Positions 32,434-42,193 of a stretch of 64,000 nt of DNA are shown here, one piece after another. The position numbers and the translations under genes were made by a program. The stretch spans positions 186,001-250,000 of the forward strand of contig NZ_JIAI01000003.1 in NCBI RefSeq assembly GCF_000620785.1. Direction: 5' to 3'. The first letter of the stretch is position 1. Every line of letters begins with the position of its first letter. The notes under the pieces were generated by a model. That model was not told the origin of the DNA. It made no database searches and saw nothing but the letters and a program-made list of their open reading frames with translations. This DNA is from Actinospineispora acaciae DSM 45401. Lineage in GTDB: Bacteria; Actinomycetota; Actinomycetes; Mycobacteriales; Pseudonocardiaceae.

Positions 32434-33492
32434 TCATGCGCACTCATCCCCTTCGAGCGTGTACGGCACGTCCAGCTCGGCGGCGAGCCGTCTCAGGTCG
32501 GCCAGCGTCTGCGCCGGCAGCCGCAGGCCTTCGGCACGGGCCAGCGCCTCGGCCCGGTCCTCGATCTCGCCCGGGTAGAAGATCTCGGCGGTGCCGGGCG
32601 CGGGCGGGTTGGACTTCAGCTCGCCGACGAGCTTGTCCATCCGGGCGGTGAACTCCGGCAGCGGCAGGAACGCGGCGATGTCCAGCGCGAGGTAGAAGTG
32701 GCCGCAGCCGCCGCGGTGCTCGGACTGGTACGGGCCGGTGACGGCGGCGCCGAACCCACTGCCGGTGAGCACCCCGGACAGCACGTCCATCATCACCGAG
32801 ATGGCGTAGCCCTTGTGCGCGGCCATCGGCGCGATGACCCCGGCGATCGCCTCGGCGGGGTCGGTGGTGGGCTCGCCGGCCGCGGTCATCGCCCAGTCCG
32901 GCGGGATCGGTTCGCCCCGGTTGCGGGCCAGGTAGATCTTGCCCCGGGCGACGGCCGTGTTCGAGATGTCCATGACCATCTGTTTCCCGGAACCCAGCGG
33001 CGCCGCCATCGACCACGGGTTGGAGCCGACCGCCTTCTCCCTACCGCCCCAGGGCGCCATGGCCGGGCTCGCGTTCGTAGCCAGGAATCCAAGACACCCC
33101 CGGGGAGGCGCCATCCGGGTGAAGTACGCGGCGGTGCCGAAGTGGTTGGAGTTACGGACGGCCACCGCGCCGATGCCGTGTTGACCGGCCCGTTCGACCG
33201 CCTCGCGCGCGGCGTGCGCGGCGAGCACCTGGCCGACCCCGTCGTGCCCGTCCAGCACCGCGACCGCGCCGGCGTCGACGACGGTCTCCGGCGACGTCCG
33301 CGCGGACATCACCCCCGACCGCAGCCGGTTGACGTACCAGCCGAGCCGGAGCACGCCGTGCGACTGGTGCCCCCACAGGTCGGCGCGCACCAGGCTGTCC
33401 GCGACCAGCTCGGCGTCCGCGCCCGGCACCCCGGCGGCGCGCAGCACCGCACCGGCGAACCCGGCGAGCCGGTCGGGACCCAGACCGGTCAG
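32434..33492 (-). CDS. Ldh-family (malate/L-sulfolactate-type) NAD(P) oxidoreductase, probable CTG start
   Basis: The 352-residue protein fits the malate/L-lactate dehydrogenase family that includes sulfolactate and ureidoglycolate dehydrogenases: ADLWGHQSHGVLRLGWYVNRL near residue 35, AVRNSNHFGTAAYFTRMA near 120 (catalytic histidine), GSNPWSMAAP near 160. Homologous sequence begins before any ATG or GTG in frame. The only candidate at the expected place is CTG at 33492, overlapping the aldehyde dehydrogenase stop by four bases (CTGA) like the ATGA/GTGA joins elsewhere here. Otherwise an internal GTG at residue 17 would remove part of the first helix. The substrate is likely a 2-hydroxy acid. 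Confidence 0.7.
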   Translation of the reverse strand: MTGLGPDRLAGFAGAVLRAAGVPGADAELVADSLVRADLWGHQSHGVLRLGWYVNRLRSGVMSARTSPETVVDAGAVAVLDGHDGVGQVLAAHAAREAVERAGQHGIGAVAVRNSNHFGTAAYFTRMAPPRGCLGFLATNASPAMAPWGGREKAVGSNPWSMAAPLGSGKQMVMDISNTAVARGKIYLARNRGEPIPPDWAMTAAGEPTTDPAEAIAGVIAPMAAHKGYAISVMMDVLSGVLTGSGFGAAVTGPYQSEHRGGCGHFYLALDIAAFLPLPEFTARMDKLVGELKSNPPAPGTAEIFYPGEIEDRAEALARAEGLRLPAQTLADLRRLAAELDVPYTLEGDECA

Positions 33493-34919
33493 GACGACAC
33501 CGCCGGCTCGACCAGGACCAGCCGCTCCTCGGTCATCTCCCGGATGGCGTAGCGCGGCCCCTCCGTGCCGTACCCGCTGTCCTTGACCCCGCCGTAGGGC
33601 ATCAAGTCCGCCCGCGTGCTCGACGTCGAGTTGATCACGACACCGCCCACCCGCAGCGCCCGCGCCGCCCGGAACGCCGTGTTCAGGTCCCGGGTGAAGA
33701 TCCCCGCCTGCAGTCCGTACGGAGTGTCGTTGACCGCCCGCAGCGCGTCCTCGGTCTCGGTGAACGGGATGATCGACACCACCGGGGCGAAGATCTCCTC
33801 GCACACCACCCGCGCGTCCGCCGGCACGTCCGTCAGGATCGTCGGCGTGATGACGGCCCCGTCCCGCCGCCCGCCCAGCGCGACCCGCGCGCCCGCCGCC
33901 ACGGCCGCCTCGACCCACTCCTGGGCCCGCTGCGCGGCGGCCTCGCTGATCATCGGGCCGACGTCGGTGGCGTCGTCCTCCGGGTCGCCGACCACCAACT
34001 CCGACGCGGCCTTCCCCAGCCGGGACACGAACTCCTCGGCCACGGAGGCATGCACGTAGATCCGCTGCACCGACGTGCACACCTGGCCGGCCTTGCGGAA
34101 CGCCGCCCGGCAGCACTGCCTGGCCGCGTGCTCGACGTCCGCGTCCGCGCAGACGATCGTGCCCGACACGTTCCCGCACTCCATGGTGGCCCGCCGCATC
34201 CCCAGCCGCGACGAGATCTGCTTGCCGGTGGCGGTGCTGCCGGTGAACGTGAAGAAGTCGACCCGCTGGTCGTCCACCAGCATCCGCCCGACCGGATCGC
34301 CCGGCCCCAGCAGCAGGTGCAGCAGCCCCGCCGGCAGCCCGGCGTCCAGCAGCATCCGGCACAGCGTGGCCGCCGCGATCGGGGTGAACGGCGACGGCTT
34401 GACCACCACCGCGTTGCCGGCGGCCAGCGCCGGGCCGACCTTGTGCGCCACCGTGTTCAGCGGGGAGTTGAACGGCGTGATCGCACACACCACCCCCACC
34501 GGCTCCCTGATCGTGAACGCCAACCGGTGGTCGAACCCGGGGGCGCCCTGGATGGGCACGATGTCCCCGGCGATGCGCTTGGCCTCCTCCGCCGAGGTGA
34601 GCATGGTCTGCACGGCGCGGTCGGTGTCGCCGAGGCAGTCCTTGACGGTGAACCCGGACTCGCGGGCCACCTCGCGCGCGAGCGTGTCCCGGTTCGCGGC
34701 GATCTGCTCGGACACCCGGCGCAGGATCTCGAACCGCCACTGCGGGGTCAGCCGCTCGGACTCGCTGGCCGCCCGGGCGGCCCCGACGGCGTCACGCACC
34801 ATCTCCGGGGTGGCGTCGTGCGCGAGCGCGAGCGTCTCCCCGGTGTGCTTGTGCAGCACCGGGCGCTCCAGCCCGCTGTAGAGCCACTCGCCGTTGACCA
34901 GGCAACCGACCGTCGGCAT
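33489..34919 (-). CDS. NAD(P)-dependent aldehyde dehydrogenase
   Basis: The 476-residue protein has the aldehyde dehydrogenase landmarks ITPFNSPLNTVAHKVGPALA near residue 145, the general-base glutamate in TMECGNVSG near 248, the nucleophile in KAGQVCTSVQR near 280 and EEIFAPVVSI near 375. MECGN replaces the more common LELGG but keeps the glutamate. It lies between the ABC ATPase gene (16-base gap) and the Ldh-family gene (four-base overlap), so it probably oxidises an aldehyde formed from the imported substrate. Confidence 0.8.
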   Translation of the reverse strand: MPTVGCLVNGEWLYSGLERPVLHKHTGETLALAHDATPEMVRDAVGAARAASESERLTPQWRFEILRRVSEQIAANRDTLAREVARESGFTVKDCLGDTDRAVQTMLTSAEEAKRIAGDIVPIQGAPGFDHRLAFTIREPVGVVCAITPFNSPLNTVAHKVGPALAAGNAVVVKPSPFTPIAAATLCRMLLDAGLPAGLLHLLLGPGDPVGRMLVDDQRVDFFTFTGSTATGKQISSRLGMRRATMECGNVSGTIVCADADVEHAARQCCRAAFRKAGQVCTSVQRIYVHASVAEEFVSRLGKAASELVVGDPEDDATDVGPMISEAAAQRAQEWVEAAVAAGARVALGGRRDGAVITPTILTDVPADARVVCEEIFAPVVSIIPFTETEDALRAVNDTPYGLQAGIFTRDLNTAFRAARALRVGGVVINSTSSTRADLMPYGGVKDSGYGTEGPRYAIREMTEERLVLVEPAVSS

Positions 34920-34935
34920 ATCTCCAACTCCTCCT

Positions 34936-35949
34936 CTAGCTCTTCACGGCGGGTGCCGCGAGCGGCGCGCCGGACAGCGTCGGCCCGCTGGTCTGAAGGT
35001 GGCACGCCACCTGCCCGCCGCCGTGCACCGGGGTCGGCTCGGGCATCGCCTGCCGGCACACGTCCATGACGTACGGACACCGGGTCTGCAACGGGCACCC
35101 GGGCGGCGGGCTCGCCGGGTCGGGCGCCTCGCCGGCCAGCAGGATCCGCTCCCGGCGCTCGCGGTACGGGCTGGCGTCCGGGATCGCGGACAGCAGCGCC
35201 TGGGTGTACGGGTGCGCCGGCTGGTTGTAGATCCGCTCGGCCGGGCCGTCCTCCACGATGTGCCCGAGGTACATCACCGCCACCCGGTCCGAGATGTGCC
35301 GCACCACCGCCAGGTCGTGCGCGATGAACAGGTACGACAGCTTGAACTCCGCGCGCAGCCCCTCCAACAGGTTGATCACCTGGTTCTGGGTGGACACGTC
35401 GAGCGCGGACACCGCCTCGTCGCAGACGATGAACTTCGGGTTCAGCGCCAGCGCGCGGGCGATCGCGATGCGCTGGCGCTGCCCGCCGGAGAACTCGTAC
35501 GGATACCGGTCGGCGTGGTGGGCGGCCAGCCCGACCAGCTCCAGCAGCTCCACCACCCGCGCGCGGGCCCGCGGGCCGGACAGCCCGTCGTGCACCAGCA
35601 GCGGTTCGGAGACGCTGGCCGCCACGGTGGCGGATGGATCCAGCGAGGAGTACGGGTCCTGGAACACCATCTGCATGTCGCGGCGCACCTTGCGCAGCGC
35701 CTCGCCGGACAGCGCCGTCAAATTGTGCCCGGCCACGCTCACCTGCCCCGAGGCGTACGGCACCAGCTTGAGCACCGCGCGCCCGGTCGTCGACTTGCCC
35801 GAGCCGGACTCGCCGACCAGCCCGAGCGTCTCGCCCTGTTCGATGTGGAAGCTGACGTCCTTGACCGCCTGCACGGTGCGCGCCCGCGCGAACGTCCCCT
35901 TCTTGTGGAAGACGACGTTGAGCCCGCGCACGTCCACCAGCGGCGTCAC
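34936..35949 (-). CDS. Oligopeptide/dipeptide ABC transporter ATPase, DppF/OppF type
   Basis: The 337-residue ATPase has Walker [17 protein letters not shown] near residue 44, the Q-loop MVFQDPYSSLDP near 94, signature FSGGQRQRIAIARAL near 150 and Walker B FIVCDEAVSALDVST near 172. The C-terminal extension with CPLQTRCPYVMDVCRQAMPE is typical of the Opp/Dpp group, where it may hold an Fe-S cluster. GTG at 35949 overlaps the partner ATPase stop by four bases. Confidence 0.85.
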   Translation of the reverse strand: MTPLVDVRGLNVVFHKKGTFARARTVQAVKDVSFHIEQGETLGLVGESGSGKSTTGRAVLKLVPYASGQVSVAGHNLTALSGEALRKVRRDMQMVFQDPYSSLDPSATVAASVSEPLLVHDGLSGPRARARVVELLELVGLAAHHADRYPYEFSGGQRQRIAIARALALNPKFIVCDEAVSALDVSTQNQVINLLEGLRAEFKLSYLFIAHDLAVVRHISDRVAVMYLGHIVEDGPAERIYNQPAHPYTQALLSAIPDASPYRERRERILLAGEAPDPASPPPGCPLQTRCPYVMDVCRQAMPEPTPVHGGGQVACHLQTSGPTLSGAPLAAPAVKS

Positions 35950-36938
35950 CGGGCACCGGCCAGGGTCAGCTCGTCGATCCGCACGCACCGGCTGGCCCGG
36001 CCACCGTCGAGCGCGCGCAGCGGCACGGCGTCGGCCCGGCACCCGTCGTGGGTGTAGCGACAGCGCGGGTTGAACCGGCAGCCCTCCGGTATCCGCCACG
36101 GCTCCGGCGTGCGGCCCGGGATGTAGGGCAGCTCGCGGTCCCGCTCGCCGAGCTGGGGCATCGCGGTGAGCAGGCCCTCGGTGTACGGGTGCTTGGGCTG
36201 GACGAACAGATCCCGCCCGACCGCCGTCTCCACCACCTCGCCGGCGTACATCACCACCACCCTGTCGCACAGCTCGGCGACCACCCCGAGGTCGTGGGTG
36301 ATGAACACGATCCCGCACCCGGTCTCCTCGCGCAGCGAGCGCAGCAGCTCGATGATCTGGGCCTGCACCGTGACGTCCAGCGCCGTGGTCGGCTCGTCCG
36401 CGATGAGCAGCTTCGGCCCGCAGATCAGCGCCATCGCGATCATCGCGCGCTGGCGCATGCCGCCGGAGAACTCGTGCGGGTAGTCCCGCACCCGGCCGCG
36501 CGCGTTCGGGATGCCGACCAGGTCGAGCATCTCCGCCGCCCGCGCGAACGCCGCCTTCTTCGTCCCGCCGCGGTGCCGCCGGTACGCCTCGGCGATCTGG
36601 TCGCCGATGGTGAACGCGGGGTTCAGGCTGGTCATCGGCTCCTGGAAGATCATCGAGATGTCGTTGCCCCGGACGTTGCGCAGCTCGCTCACGGGCAGCG
36701 CCGTCAGGTCCCGGCCGTCGTACCAGACGTGCCCGCCGGAGATGCGGCCCGGCGGGGTCGGGATGAGTCCAAGGATGGACAGGCTGGTGACGCTCTTGCC
36801 CGACCCGGACTCGCCGACCAGCCCGACGATCTCGCCCGGCCCGACCTCGAACGACACCCCGTTGACCACGTTCGCCCAGCCGTGCTCGGTGGCGAAGTCG
36901 ATCCGCAGGTCCTCGACGCGCAGCAGCGGCGCGGTCAT
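35946..36938 (-). CDS. Oligopeptide/dipeptide ABC transporter ATPase, DppD/OppD type
   Basis: The 330-residue protein has Walker [17 protein letters not shown] near residue 39, Q-loop [12 protein letters not shown] near 96, signature [15 protein letters not shown] near 155 and Walker [17 protein letters not shown] near 178. The tail has the cysteine pattern [14 protein letters not shown] of the family. With the DppF-type protein it forms the ATPase pair of the transporter encoded from 40348 leftwards. Confidence 0.85.
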   Translation of the reverse strand: MTAPLLRVEDLRIDFATEHGWANVVNGVSFEVGPGEIVGLVGESGSGKSVTSLSILGLIPTPPGRISGGHVWYDGRDLTALPVSELRNVRGNDISMIFQEPMTSLNPAFTIGDQIAEAYRRHRGGTKKAAFARAAEMLDLVGIPNARGRVRDYPHEFSGGMRQRAMIAMALICGPKLLIADEPTTALDVTVQAQIIELLRSLREETGCGIVFITHDLGVVAELCDRVVVMYAGEVVETAVGRDLFVQPKHPYTEGLLTAMPQLGERDRELPYIPGRTPEPWRIPEGCRFNPRCRYTHDGCRADAVPLRALDGGRASRCVRIDELTLAGAR

Positions 36939-37828
36939 GAGCCCTCCCCCGTCCGGGTCTCGCGGCCGAACGAGTCCCGCAGGCCGTCGCCGATCAGGTT
37001 GAACGACAGCGTCACCAGCGCGATCGCGAAGCCCGGGTAGGCGACCAGCATCGGCGTGCGCCGGATGTCGCCGAACGCGGCGCCGAGCATGCTGCCCCAG
37101 CTCGCGGTCGGCGGCAGCACGCCAAGGCCGAGCAGGCTGATCGTGACCTCGGAGAGCAGCGCGGCCGCCATCAGCAGCGACACCTGCACCAGCACCGGCG
37201 AGAGGATGTTCGGCAGGATGTGGCGGCGCAGCATCATCCCGCTGGGGGTGCCGATGCTGATCGACGCCTCGATGTAGGTCTCCTGGCGCACCCCGAGCGT
37301 GGAGCCCCGCACGATGCGGAACAGCCGGGGCGAGTACACCACGCCCAGCGCCACCATCGCGGTGATCAGCCCGGGGCCGGTCGCGGCGATGATGGCGATG
37401 GTGAGCACCAGGGCCGGGAAGGTCATCAGCACGTCGGCCGCCCTGTTGAGCAGCCAGTCGAACCAGCCGCCCAGGTAGCCGGCCAGCATGCCCAGCGGGA
37501 CGCCCACCGCGACGGCGATCGCGACGGCCAGCGCGGCGGCGCCGATGGAGACCCGCCCGGCGTACATCAGCCGGCTGAGCGTGTCCCGTCCCAGGGTGTC
37601 GGTGCCCAGCCAGTGCTTCGCGCTCGGGCCGGACAGCCGGTTGGCCACGTCGATCTGCAGCGGCTCGAACGGCGCTATCCACGGCGCGGCCGCCGCCACC
37701 ACGATCATCAGCAGCAGCACCGCGAGCGCGGCGACGGCCAGCTTGTTGCGGCGGAACCGGCGGGCAACGCGGCGCACGCCGGGGGCGCGCGGGGTCGGGA
37801 TCTCTGCCCGTGCCTGTGTCGTGGTCAT
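36935..37828 (-). CDS. Peptide-type ABC transporter permease, DppC type
   Basis: The 297-residue membrane protein has a cytoplasmic basic start (RRVARRFRRNKLAVAALAVL), six predicted helices and the KHWLGTDTLGRDTLSRLMYAG segment seen in DppC/OppC permeases. The ATPase-contact (EAA) loop is near SISIGTPSGMMLRRHILPNI. It overlaps both neighbours by four bases. Confidence 0.85.
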   Translation of the reverse strand: MTTTQARAEIPTPRAPGVRRVARRFRRNKLAVAALAVLLLMIVVAAAAPWIAPFEPLQIDVANRLSGPSAKHWLGTDTLGRDTLSRLMYAGRVSIGAAALAVAIAVAVGVPLGMLAGYLGGWFDWLLNRAADVLMTFPALVLTIAIIAATGPGLITAMVALGVVYSPRLFRIVRGSTLGVRQETYIEASISIGTPSGMMLRRHILPNILSPVLVQVSLLMAAALLSEVTISLLGLGVLPPTASWGSMLGAAFGDIRRTPMLVAYPGFAIALVTLSFNLIGDGLRDSFGRETRTGEGS

Positions 37829-38769
37829 GACTTCTTGAGCTTCGGGTTGAAGTAACCGTAGGACACGTCGACCACCAAGTTGATCAACAGGATGAGCACG
37901 GCGGTGAACAGCAGCACGCCCTGCACCATCGGGAAGTCGCGGGAGAACACCGAGAAGTACGCCAGCTGGCCGAGCCCGGGCAGCACGAACAGCTGCTCCA
38001 TGACGACGGTCGCGCCGATCAGCCGGTTCGCCTCCAGCCCGAACACCGTGACCACCGGGATGGCCGCGTTCTTCAGCGCGTGCTTGGCGATGACCCTGGC
38101 CCGGGGCAGGCCCTTGGCCTCGGCGGTGCGGATGTAGTCCTCGGCCATCACGGCCACCACCCCGGCCCTGGTCTGGCGCGCGATCATCGCCATCGGCGTG
38201 ATCGCCAGCGCCAGCGCCGGGATGATCAGGTGCCGCAGCCACTGCACCGGGTTCTGCGTCAGCGGCACGTACCCGGTGGCCGGCAGCGCCTGGGTGTTGA
38301 TCGCCAGCAGCAGCACCAGCATCATGCCGACCCAGAAGTACGGCAGCGCGACGCCGACGCTGGCGCCGACGGTCGCGGCCCTGTCGATCCAGCGCCCCGG
38401 GTAGAGCCCGGCGGCCAGCCCGAGCGCCAGGCCGAGCACCGCCGCGAACAGCAGGGTGAGCGCGACCAGCGAGAGCGTGATCGGCAGCCGCAGCACGATC
38501 GACGACCAGACGTCCTCACCGGTCAGGTACGACTGCCCCAGGTCGCCCCGGACGGCGCCGGAGAACCAGTGCCAGAACTGCACGAAGAACGGGTCGTTGA
38601 GCCCGAGCCGCTCGCGGACCTCGGCGATCTTCTCCGGCGTCGGGTTCTGGCCGGCGATGAGCACGGCGGGGTCGCCGGGCACCAGGATGATCAGGGCGTA
38701 GATGAGCAGGCTCACGACGACGAGCAGCGGCACCATCGTCGTGAGCCTGGCTCCGACCAGGCGTAGCAC
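37825..38769 (-). CDS. Peptide-type ABC transporter permease, DppB type
   Basis: The 314-residue membrane protein begins LRLVGARLTTMVPLLVVVSL and carries the DppB/OppB features LVPGDPAVLIAGQNPTPEKI and RERLGLNDPFFVQFWHW near residue 55. The EAA-type loop is in DYIRTAEAKGLPRARVIAKH near 220. GTG at 38769 lies eight bases after the binding-protein stop. Confidence 0.85.
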   Translation of the reverse strand: MLRLVGARLTTMVPLLVVVSLLIYALIILVPGDPAVLIAGQNPTPEKIAEVRERLGLNDPFFVQFWHWFSGAVRGDLGQSYLTGEDVWSSIVLRLPITLSLVALTLLFAAVLGLALGLAAGLYPGRWIDRAATVGASVGVALPYFWVGMMLVLLLAINTQALPATGYVPLTQNPVQWLRHLIIPALALAITPMAMIARQTRAGVVAVMAEDYIRTAEAKGLPRARVIAKHALKNAAIPVVTVFGLEANRLIGATVVMEQLFVLPGLGQLAYFSVFSRDFPMVQGVLLFTAVLILLINLVVDVSYGYFNPKLKKS

Positions 38770-38776
38770 CGCCGCC

Positions 38777-40348
38777 CTACTTCCTCATCGCGATGCCGCG
38801 GAACTGGCGGTTGCCGTCGGAGTAGATCTTCATGCCCATGACCTTGGAGCTCGACGCCATCGGCGTGGTCAGGTGGCACAGGATCACCGGCTGGGCGCCG
38901 TCCTCGTGCGCCTTGTTGAACAGCTTGCCGTAGATCTGCGACCGCTCCTGGGTGGTCGCCGCCGCCTTGGCCTCGTCGTTGAGCTTGGCGATCTCCGGGT
39001 TCTCGTAGCCGCCCGGGTCGCTGAAGCCGTCCTTGAGGAAGTACGACTCGATCTGGATGCTCGGGTCGGCCTCGGCCTTCTGCTGGACCAGCGACGCGTC
39101 GGCGGTCTTGCGGACCGAGAAGTCCTCCATGAGCTTGGGCAGCTCGACCGGGACGATGGCCATCTTGATGCCGACCTCGGCCAGGTTGGCCTGCACCACC
39201 TCGGCCACCTTCTGGTAGGCGTCCAGGTTGTTCGTCTCCAGGGTGAACTCGAACCCGCCGGCCAGGCCCTCGCTCTCCAGCAGCTGGCGCGCCTTCGCCA
39301 CGTCCCGCTTGTGCTTGTCCGGGGCCAGCTCGGGCGCCGAGGCGTAGTACGAGGTCGGGTACATCTGCACCGAGGGCTCGCAGAACCCGTCGGTGACCGC
39401 GGCGATGGCGTCCCGGTCGATGGCCAGGTTCACGGCCTTGCGGACGGCGGGCTTGTCGAACTTGGCCCGCGCCACGTTCAGCGCCATGGTGTAGCTGGAC
39501 ATGCTCGGCTTCGAGCAGACCACCAGGCCGGCGTCCTTGGCGGGGCCGTACATGCTGTCGCGCAGGAACGTCGCCGAGGCCGCGCCGCTGATCACCGAGT
39601 TGAGCCGGGCGTTGTCATCGCTGGAGATCAGGTAGACCATCTTGGCCACGTTCAGGTTGGCCGGGTCCCAGTAGTTCTGCACGGCTTCGTACTCGACCTT
39701 GCTGCCGGGCTGGTAGCTGGTCAGCCGGAACGCGCCGGACCCGCCGGTCGGCTTGAGCGCCTGGCCGGGGTCGTTGAACACCGCCGGGCTCATCATCATG
39801 CCCGCCGAGCTGGCCAGGATCCCGACCAGCGGGGCCGCGCCGCCGGCGGTCGAGATCGTGATCGTGTGCGGGTCGACGACGGTCACCGAGGTGACGGTGG
39901 CCAGCGGCTGCTGGTTGAAGCTCCCCTTCGCGCGGTGCCGGTCCAGGTTGGCCTTCACCGACGCGGCGTCGAACGGCGTGCCGTCGTGGTAATTCCAGTT
40001 CTCGACCAGCTTCAGCGTGATCGACTTGCCCTGGTCCCCGATCGTCCACGACTTGGCCAGCATCGGCCGGGGCTCGCCCTTGTCGTCCAGGTGCACCAGG
40101 CTGTCGTAGATCGGGTACAGGTACATCTGGCTGTTGCCCGTGGTGATCTTGTCGGGGTCGAAGCTCGTGTTCGCCACGCTGTAGATCCAGGTGAACGTCG
40201 CCGACCTGTCGACGGCGCCGGCCTCGATCGGCGGGCAGTCGGCGATCTTGCCGCCGGCGTTGCTCTTCGCGCTGTTCTCACCCGATCCGCATGCGGTCGT
40301 GACGAACAGGCACACCGCTGCCAGCGCAACGATCATTCTCTTGTGCAT
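38777..40348 (-). CDS. Extracellular solute-binding lipoprotein, family 5
   Basis: The 523-residue protein starts MHKRMIVALAAVCLFVTTAC, a lipoprotein signal whose cysteine is residue 20. The mature part follows family 5 (oligopeptide/nickel) binding proteins: FDPDKITTGNSQMYLYPIYD, then SWTIGDQGKSITLKLVENWN and the DGTPFDAASVKANLDR signature. ATG at 40348 follows GGAGAG. It is the first gene of the transporter operon; the promoter region carries a sequence shared with the GntR gene promoter at 50.6 kb. The ligand is unknown but is probably the compound broken down by the neighbouring enzymes. Confidence 0.85.
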   Translation of the reverse strand: MHKRMIVALAAVCLFVTTACGSGENSAKSNAGGKIADCPPIEAGAVDRSATFTWIYSVANTSFDPDKITTGNSQMYLYPIYDSLVHLDDKGEPRPMLAKSWTIGDQGKSITLKLVENWNYHDGTPFDAASVKANLDRHRAKGSFNQQPLATVTSVTVVDPHTITISTAGGAAPLVGILASSAGMMMSPAVFNDPGQALKPTGGSGAFRLTSYQPGSKVEYEAVQNYWDPANLNVAKMVYLISSDDNARLNSVISGAASATFLRDSMYGPAKDAGLVVCSKPSMSSYTMALNVARAKFDKPAVRKAVNLAIDRDAIAAVTDGFCEPSVQMYPTSYYASAPELAPDKHKRDVAKARQLLESEGLAGGFEFTLETNNLDAYQKVAEVVQANLAEVGIKMAIVPVELPKLMEDFSVRKTADASLVQQKAEADPSIQIESYFLKDGFSDPGGYENPEIAKLNDEAKAAATTQERSQIYGKLFNKAHEDGAQPVILCHLTTPMASSSKVMGMKIYSDGNRQFRGIAMRK

Positions 40349-40793
40349 CGGGGAACTCTCCGTGCTCAATCTGCCGTACCGGCCGAAATTGCGTGGCAGA
40401 GGGCGGAATATGCGGTATTTGCCGTCGACCGGTTCGGGCGACGGCGTTCTGTATCGAAAAGCGCTCGGTGACGAGCAAAGCGGGTGTAGGGCCTAGCGGA
40501 ACGGGGTCGGGGGGAGCGCCACGGCGGGCTACCTCCACTCTCGGTGGCCGTCGAAGCCCGCCGAACCGCCGTTCACACGGCAGTTCGCCCGAGGGCGTCG
40601 ATGGCCCCGCATTCAGAGGATGACGAACTTTTGTCTGACATAGGTAATCATACGTAGGCTCGCTGTGTCAAGGTTCACGTCGGCCCCGGACCTGCACGGA
40701 CGCGCTCGCAGTCCGCATCGCGGAATGCGGCAGCACGGCGCCGAACGTGAGCTGTGTCACGGGTGGAGTTCGCTTTTGATCTTGAGATGCGAT
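40349..40793. other. 445-bp gap: promoter of the ABC transporter operon and end of the aldolase operon
   Basis: No gene is supported. The gap holds the operator-like sequence at 40630-40660 with TATGAT (minus strand, 40647-40652) as probable -10 box for the transporter operon. A TTGACA on the minus strand (40666-40671) lies only 13 bases before it, too close to be its -35. CCGCAT (40713-40718) pairs with ATGCGG (40725-40730) and may help end the upstream operon after the amidase gene. A 5' leader of about 290 bases before the binding-protein gene is implied. Confidence 0.5.
40630..40660 (-). promoter_or_regulatory. GntR operator before the ABC transporter operon
   Basis: The sequence begins TTTGTCTGACATAGG and continues to TACGTAGGC. 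Aligned without gaps it agrees at 23 of 31 positions with 50615-50645 in front of the GntR gene. GACATA (40637-40642) and TACGTA (40651-40656) are the half-sites, eight bases apart. It covers the probable -10 box, so binding should repress. Confidence 0.65.
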
Positions 40794-42185
40794 TCAGAGC
40801 GGCGGCGCTAGGTCCGACCAGTCGGTGGCCGTCTCATAGGCGTGGCCGGCGCGCAATACCGTGGCGTCCTGGTGGCGGGCCGCGACGATCTGCAGGCCGA
40901 TCGGCAGGCCGGCGCGGGTGAATCCGCAGGGGACGCTCAATGCCGGTTGCCGGGTCATGTTGAACGGATAGGTGTACGGGGTCCAGGACGTCCACAATGG
41001 GGACGGCCATCCGTCCGGGCAGTTCTGGCCGGCTTCGAATGCCGTGATCGGCATTGTCGGCGTGACCAGCACGTCATAACGCTCGTGGAACCTGGCCATC
41101 CGCAGGCCGAGGTCGGCGCAGGCGGCCATCGCGTCCACGTGGTCGGCGGCGGACATCGCCCGGCCGCGCTCGCCGCACTCCCGCAGGCCGGGGTCCAGGC
41201 GGTCCAGGTCGGCCTCGGAGAACTTGCGGAGCGCGGCGGCGATGCCGGAGAACCAGAGCACGCAGAACGGCTCGACGGGGTCGGCGAACCCGGGGTCGGC
41301 CTCCTCGACCACGGCGCCCAGCTCGCCCAGCGCGCCGGCCGCCGCGACCACCGCCGCCTCCACCTCCGGGTCGTTGCGCACGAACCCGAGGTCGCGGGAG
41401 AACCCGACGCGCAGGCCTTTCACGCCGTTTTCGAGGCCGGAGGTGAACGAGTCCGGCGGGGTGGGCAGCGCCGTCCAGTCCCGGCCGTCGAACCGGGCCA
41501 TGACGTCCAGCATCGCCGCCGCGTCGCGCACCGACCGGGTCATCGGCCCCCGGTGTGAGAGCAGGCCGCTGGCGCCCGGCGGGTACATCGGCACCAGGCT
41601 CCCGGTCGGTTTGAGCGCGACCGTGCCGGTGAACGAGGCGGGGATGCGGACCGAGCCGCCGCCGTCCGTACCCACGGCCCAGGCGCACATCCCGGCGGCC
41701 ACCGCGGCCGCCGAGCCCCCGCTGGAGCCGCCCGGGGTGCGGGCGGTGTCCCACGGGTTGGTGGTGACGCCGAAGCGGGGCGAGTCGGTCACGCCCTTCC
41801 AGCCGAACTCGGGCGTGGCCGTCTTGCCCAGCAGCACAGCGCCGGCCTCGCGCAGCCGGGCCACGCTGGGCGCGTCCTCCTCCCACGGCCCGGCCGCGCC
41901 GGCCAGGTGGCTGCCGCGCAGGGTCGGCCAGCCCCTGGTGAGCTCGAGGTCCTTGATCGCGGTGGGGACCCCGTCCGCGCTCCCGAGCGGCGTCCCCGCC
42001 GCCCACCGCCGCTGCGACGCGTCGGCCGCCCGGAGCGCGGAGGGCTCGTCCACCAGCACGAACGCGTTGAGCGTGTGGTCGTGCGCGGCGATGGTGGCCA
42101 GCGCGGCCTTGGTCGCCTCCACCGGGGAGATCTCGCCGCTCCGATAGCCGCGCACCAGCTCCGCGGCCGTCAACCTCCCCAGCAT
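40794..42185 (-). CDS. Amidase signature family hydrolase
   Basis: The 463-residue protein has the Ser-Ser-Lys amidase centre: the lysine in TAIKDLELTRG near residue 80, the serines in TPGGSSGGSAAAVAAG near 150-165 and GTDGGGSVRIPASFTG near 175. Members split amides, often aryl or carbamoyl ones, to acids. The ATG follows GAGGGACA. It is the last gene of the operon that starts at 49823, eight bases after the CoA-transferase stop. Confidence 0.8.
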   Translation of the reverse strand: MLGRLTAAELVRGYRSGEISPVEATKAALATIAAHDHTLNAFVLVDEPSALRAADASQRRWAAGTPLGSADGVPTAIKDLELTRGWPTLRGSHLAGAAGPWEEDAPSVARLREAGAVLLGKTATPEFGWKGVTDSPRFGVTTNPWDTARTPGGSSGGSAAAVAAGMCAWAVGTDGGGSVRIPASFTGTVALKPTGSLVPMYPPGASGLLSHRGPMTRSVRDAAAMLDVMARFDGRDWTALPTPPDSFTSGLENGVKGLRVGFSRDLGFVRNDPEVEAAVVAAAGALGELGAVVEEADPGFADPVEPFCVLWFSGIAAALRKFSEADLDRLDPGLRECGERGRAMSAADHVDAMAACADLGLRMARFHERYDVLVTPTMPITAFEAGQNCPDGWPSPLWTSWTPYTYPFNMTRQPALSVPCGFTRAGLPIGLQIVAARHQDATVLRAGHAYETATDWSDLAPPL

Positions 42186-42193
42186 CGTGTCCC

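Noticed and set aside
40666..40671. TTGACA on the minus strand as -35 of the ABC transporter operon
   Set aside because: Only 13 bases separate it from the TATGAT that aligns with the GntR promoter -10, too short for normal sigma binding.
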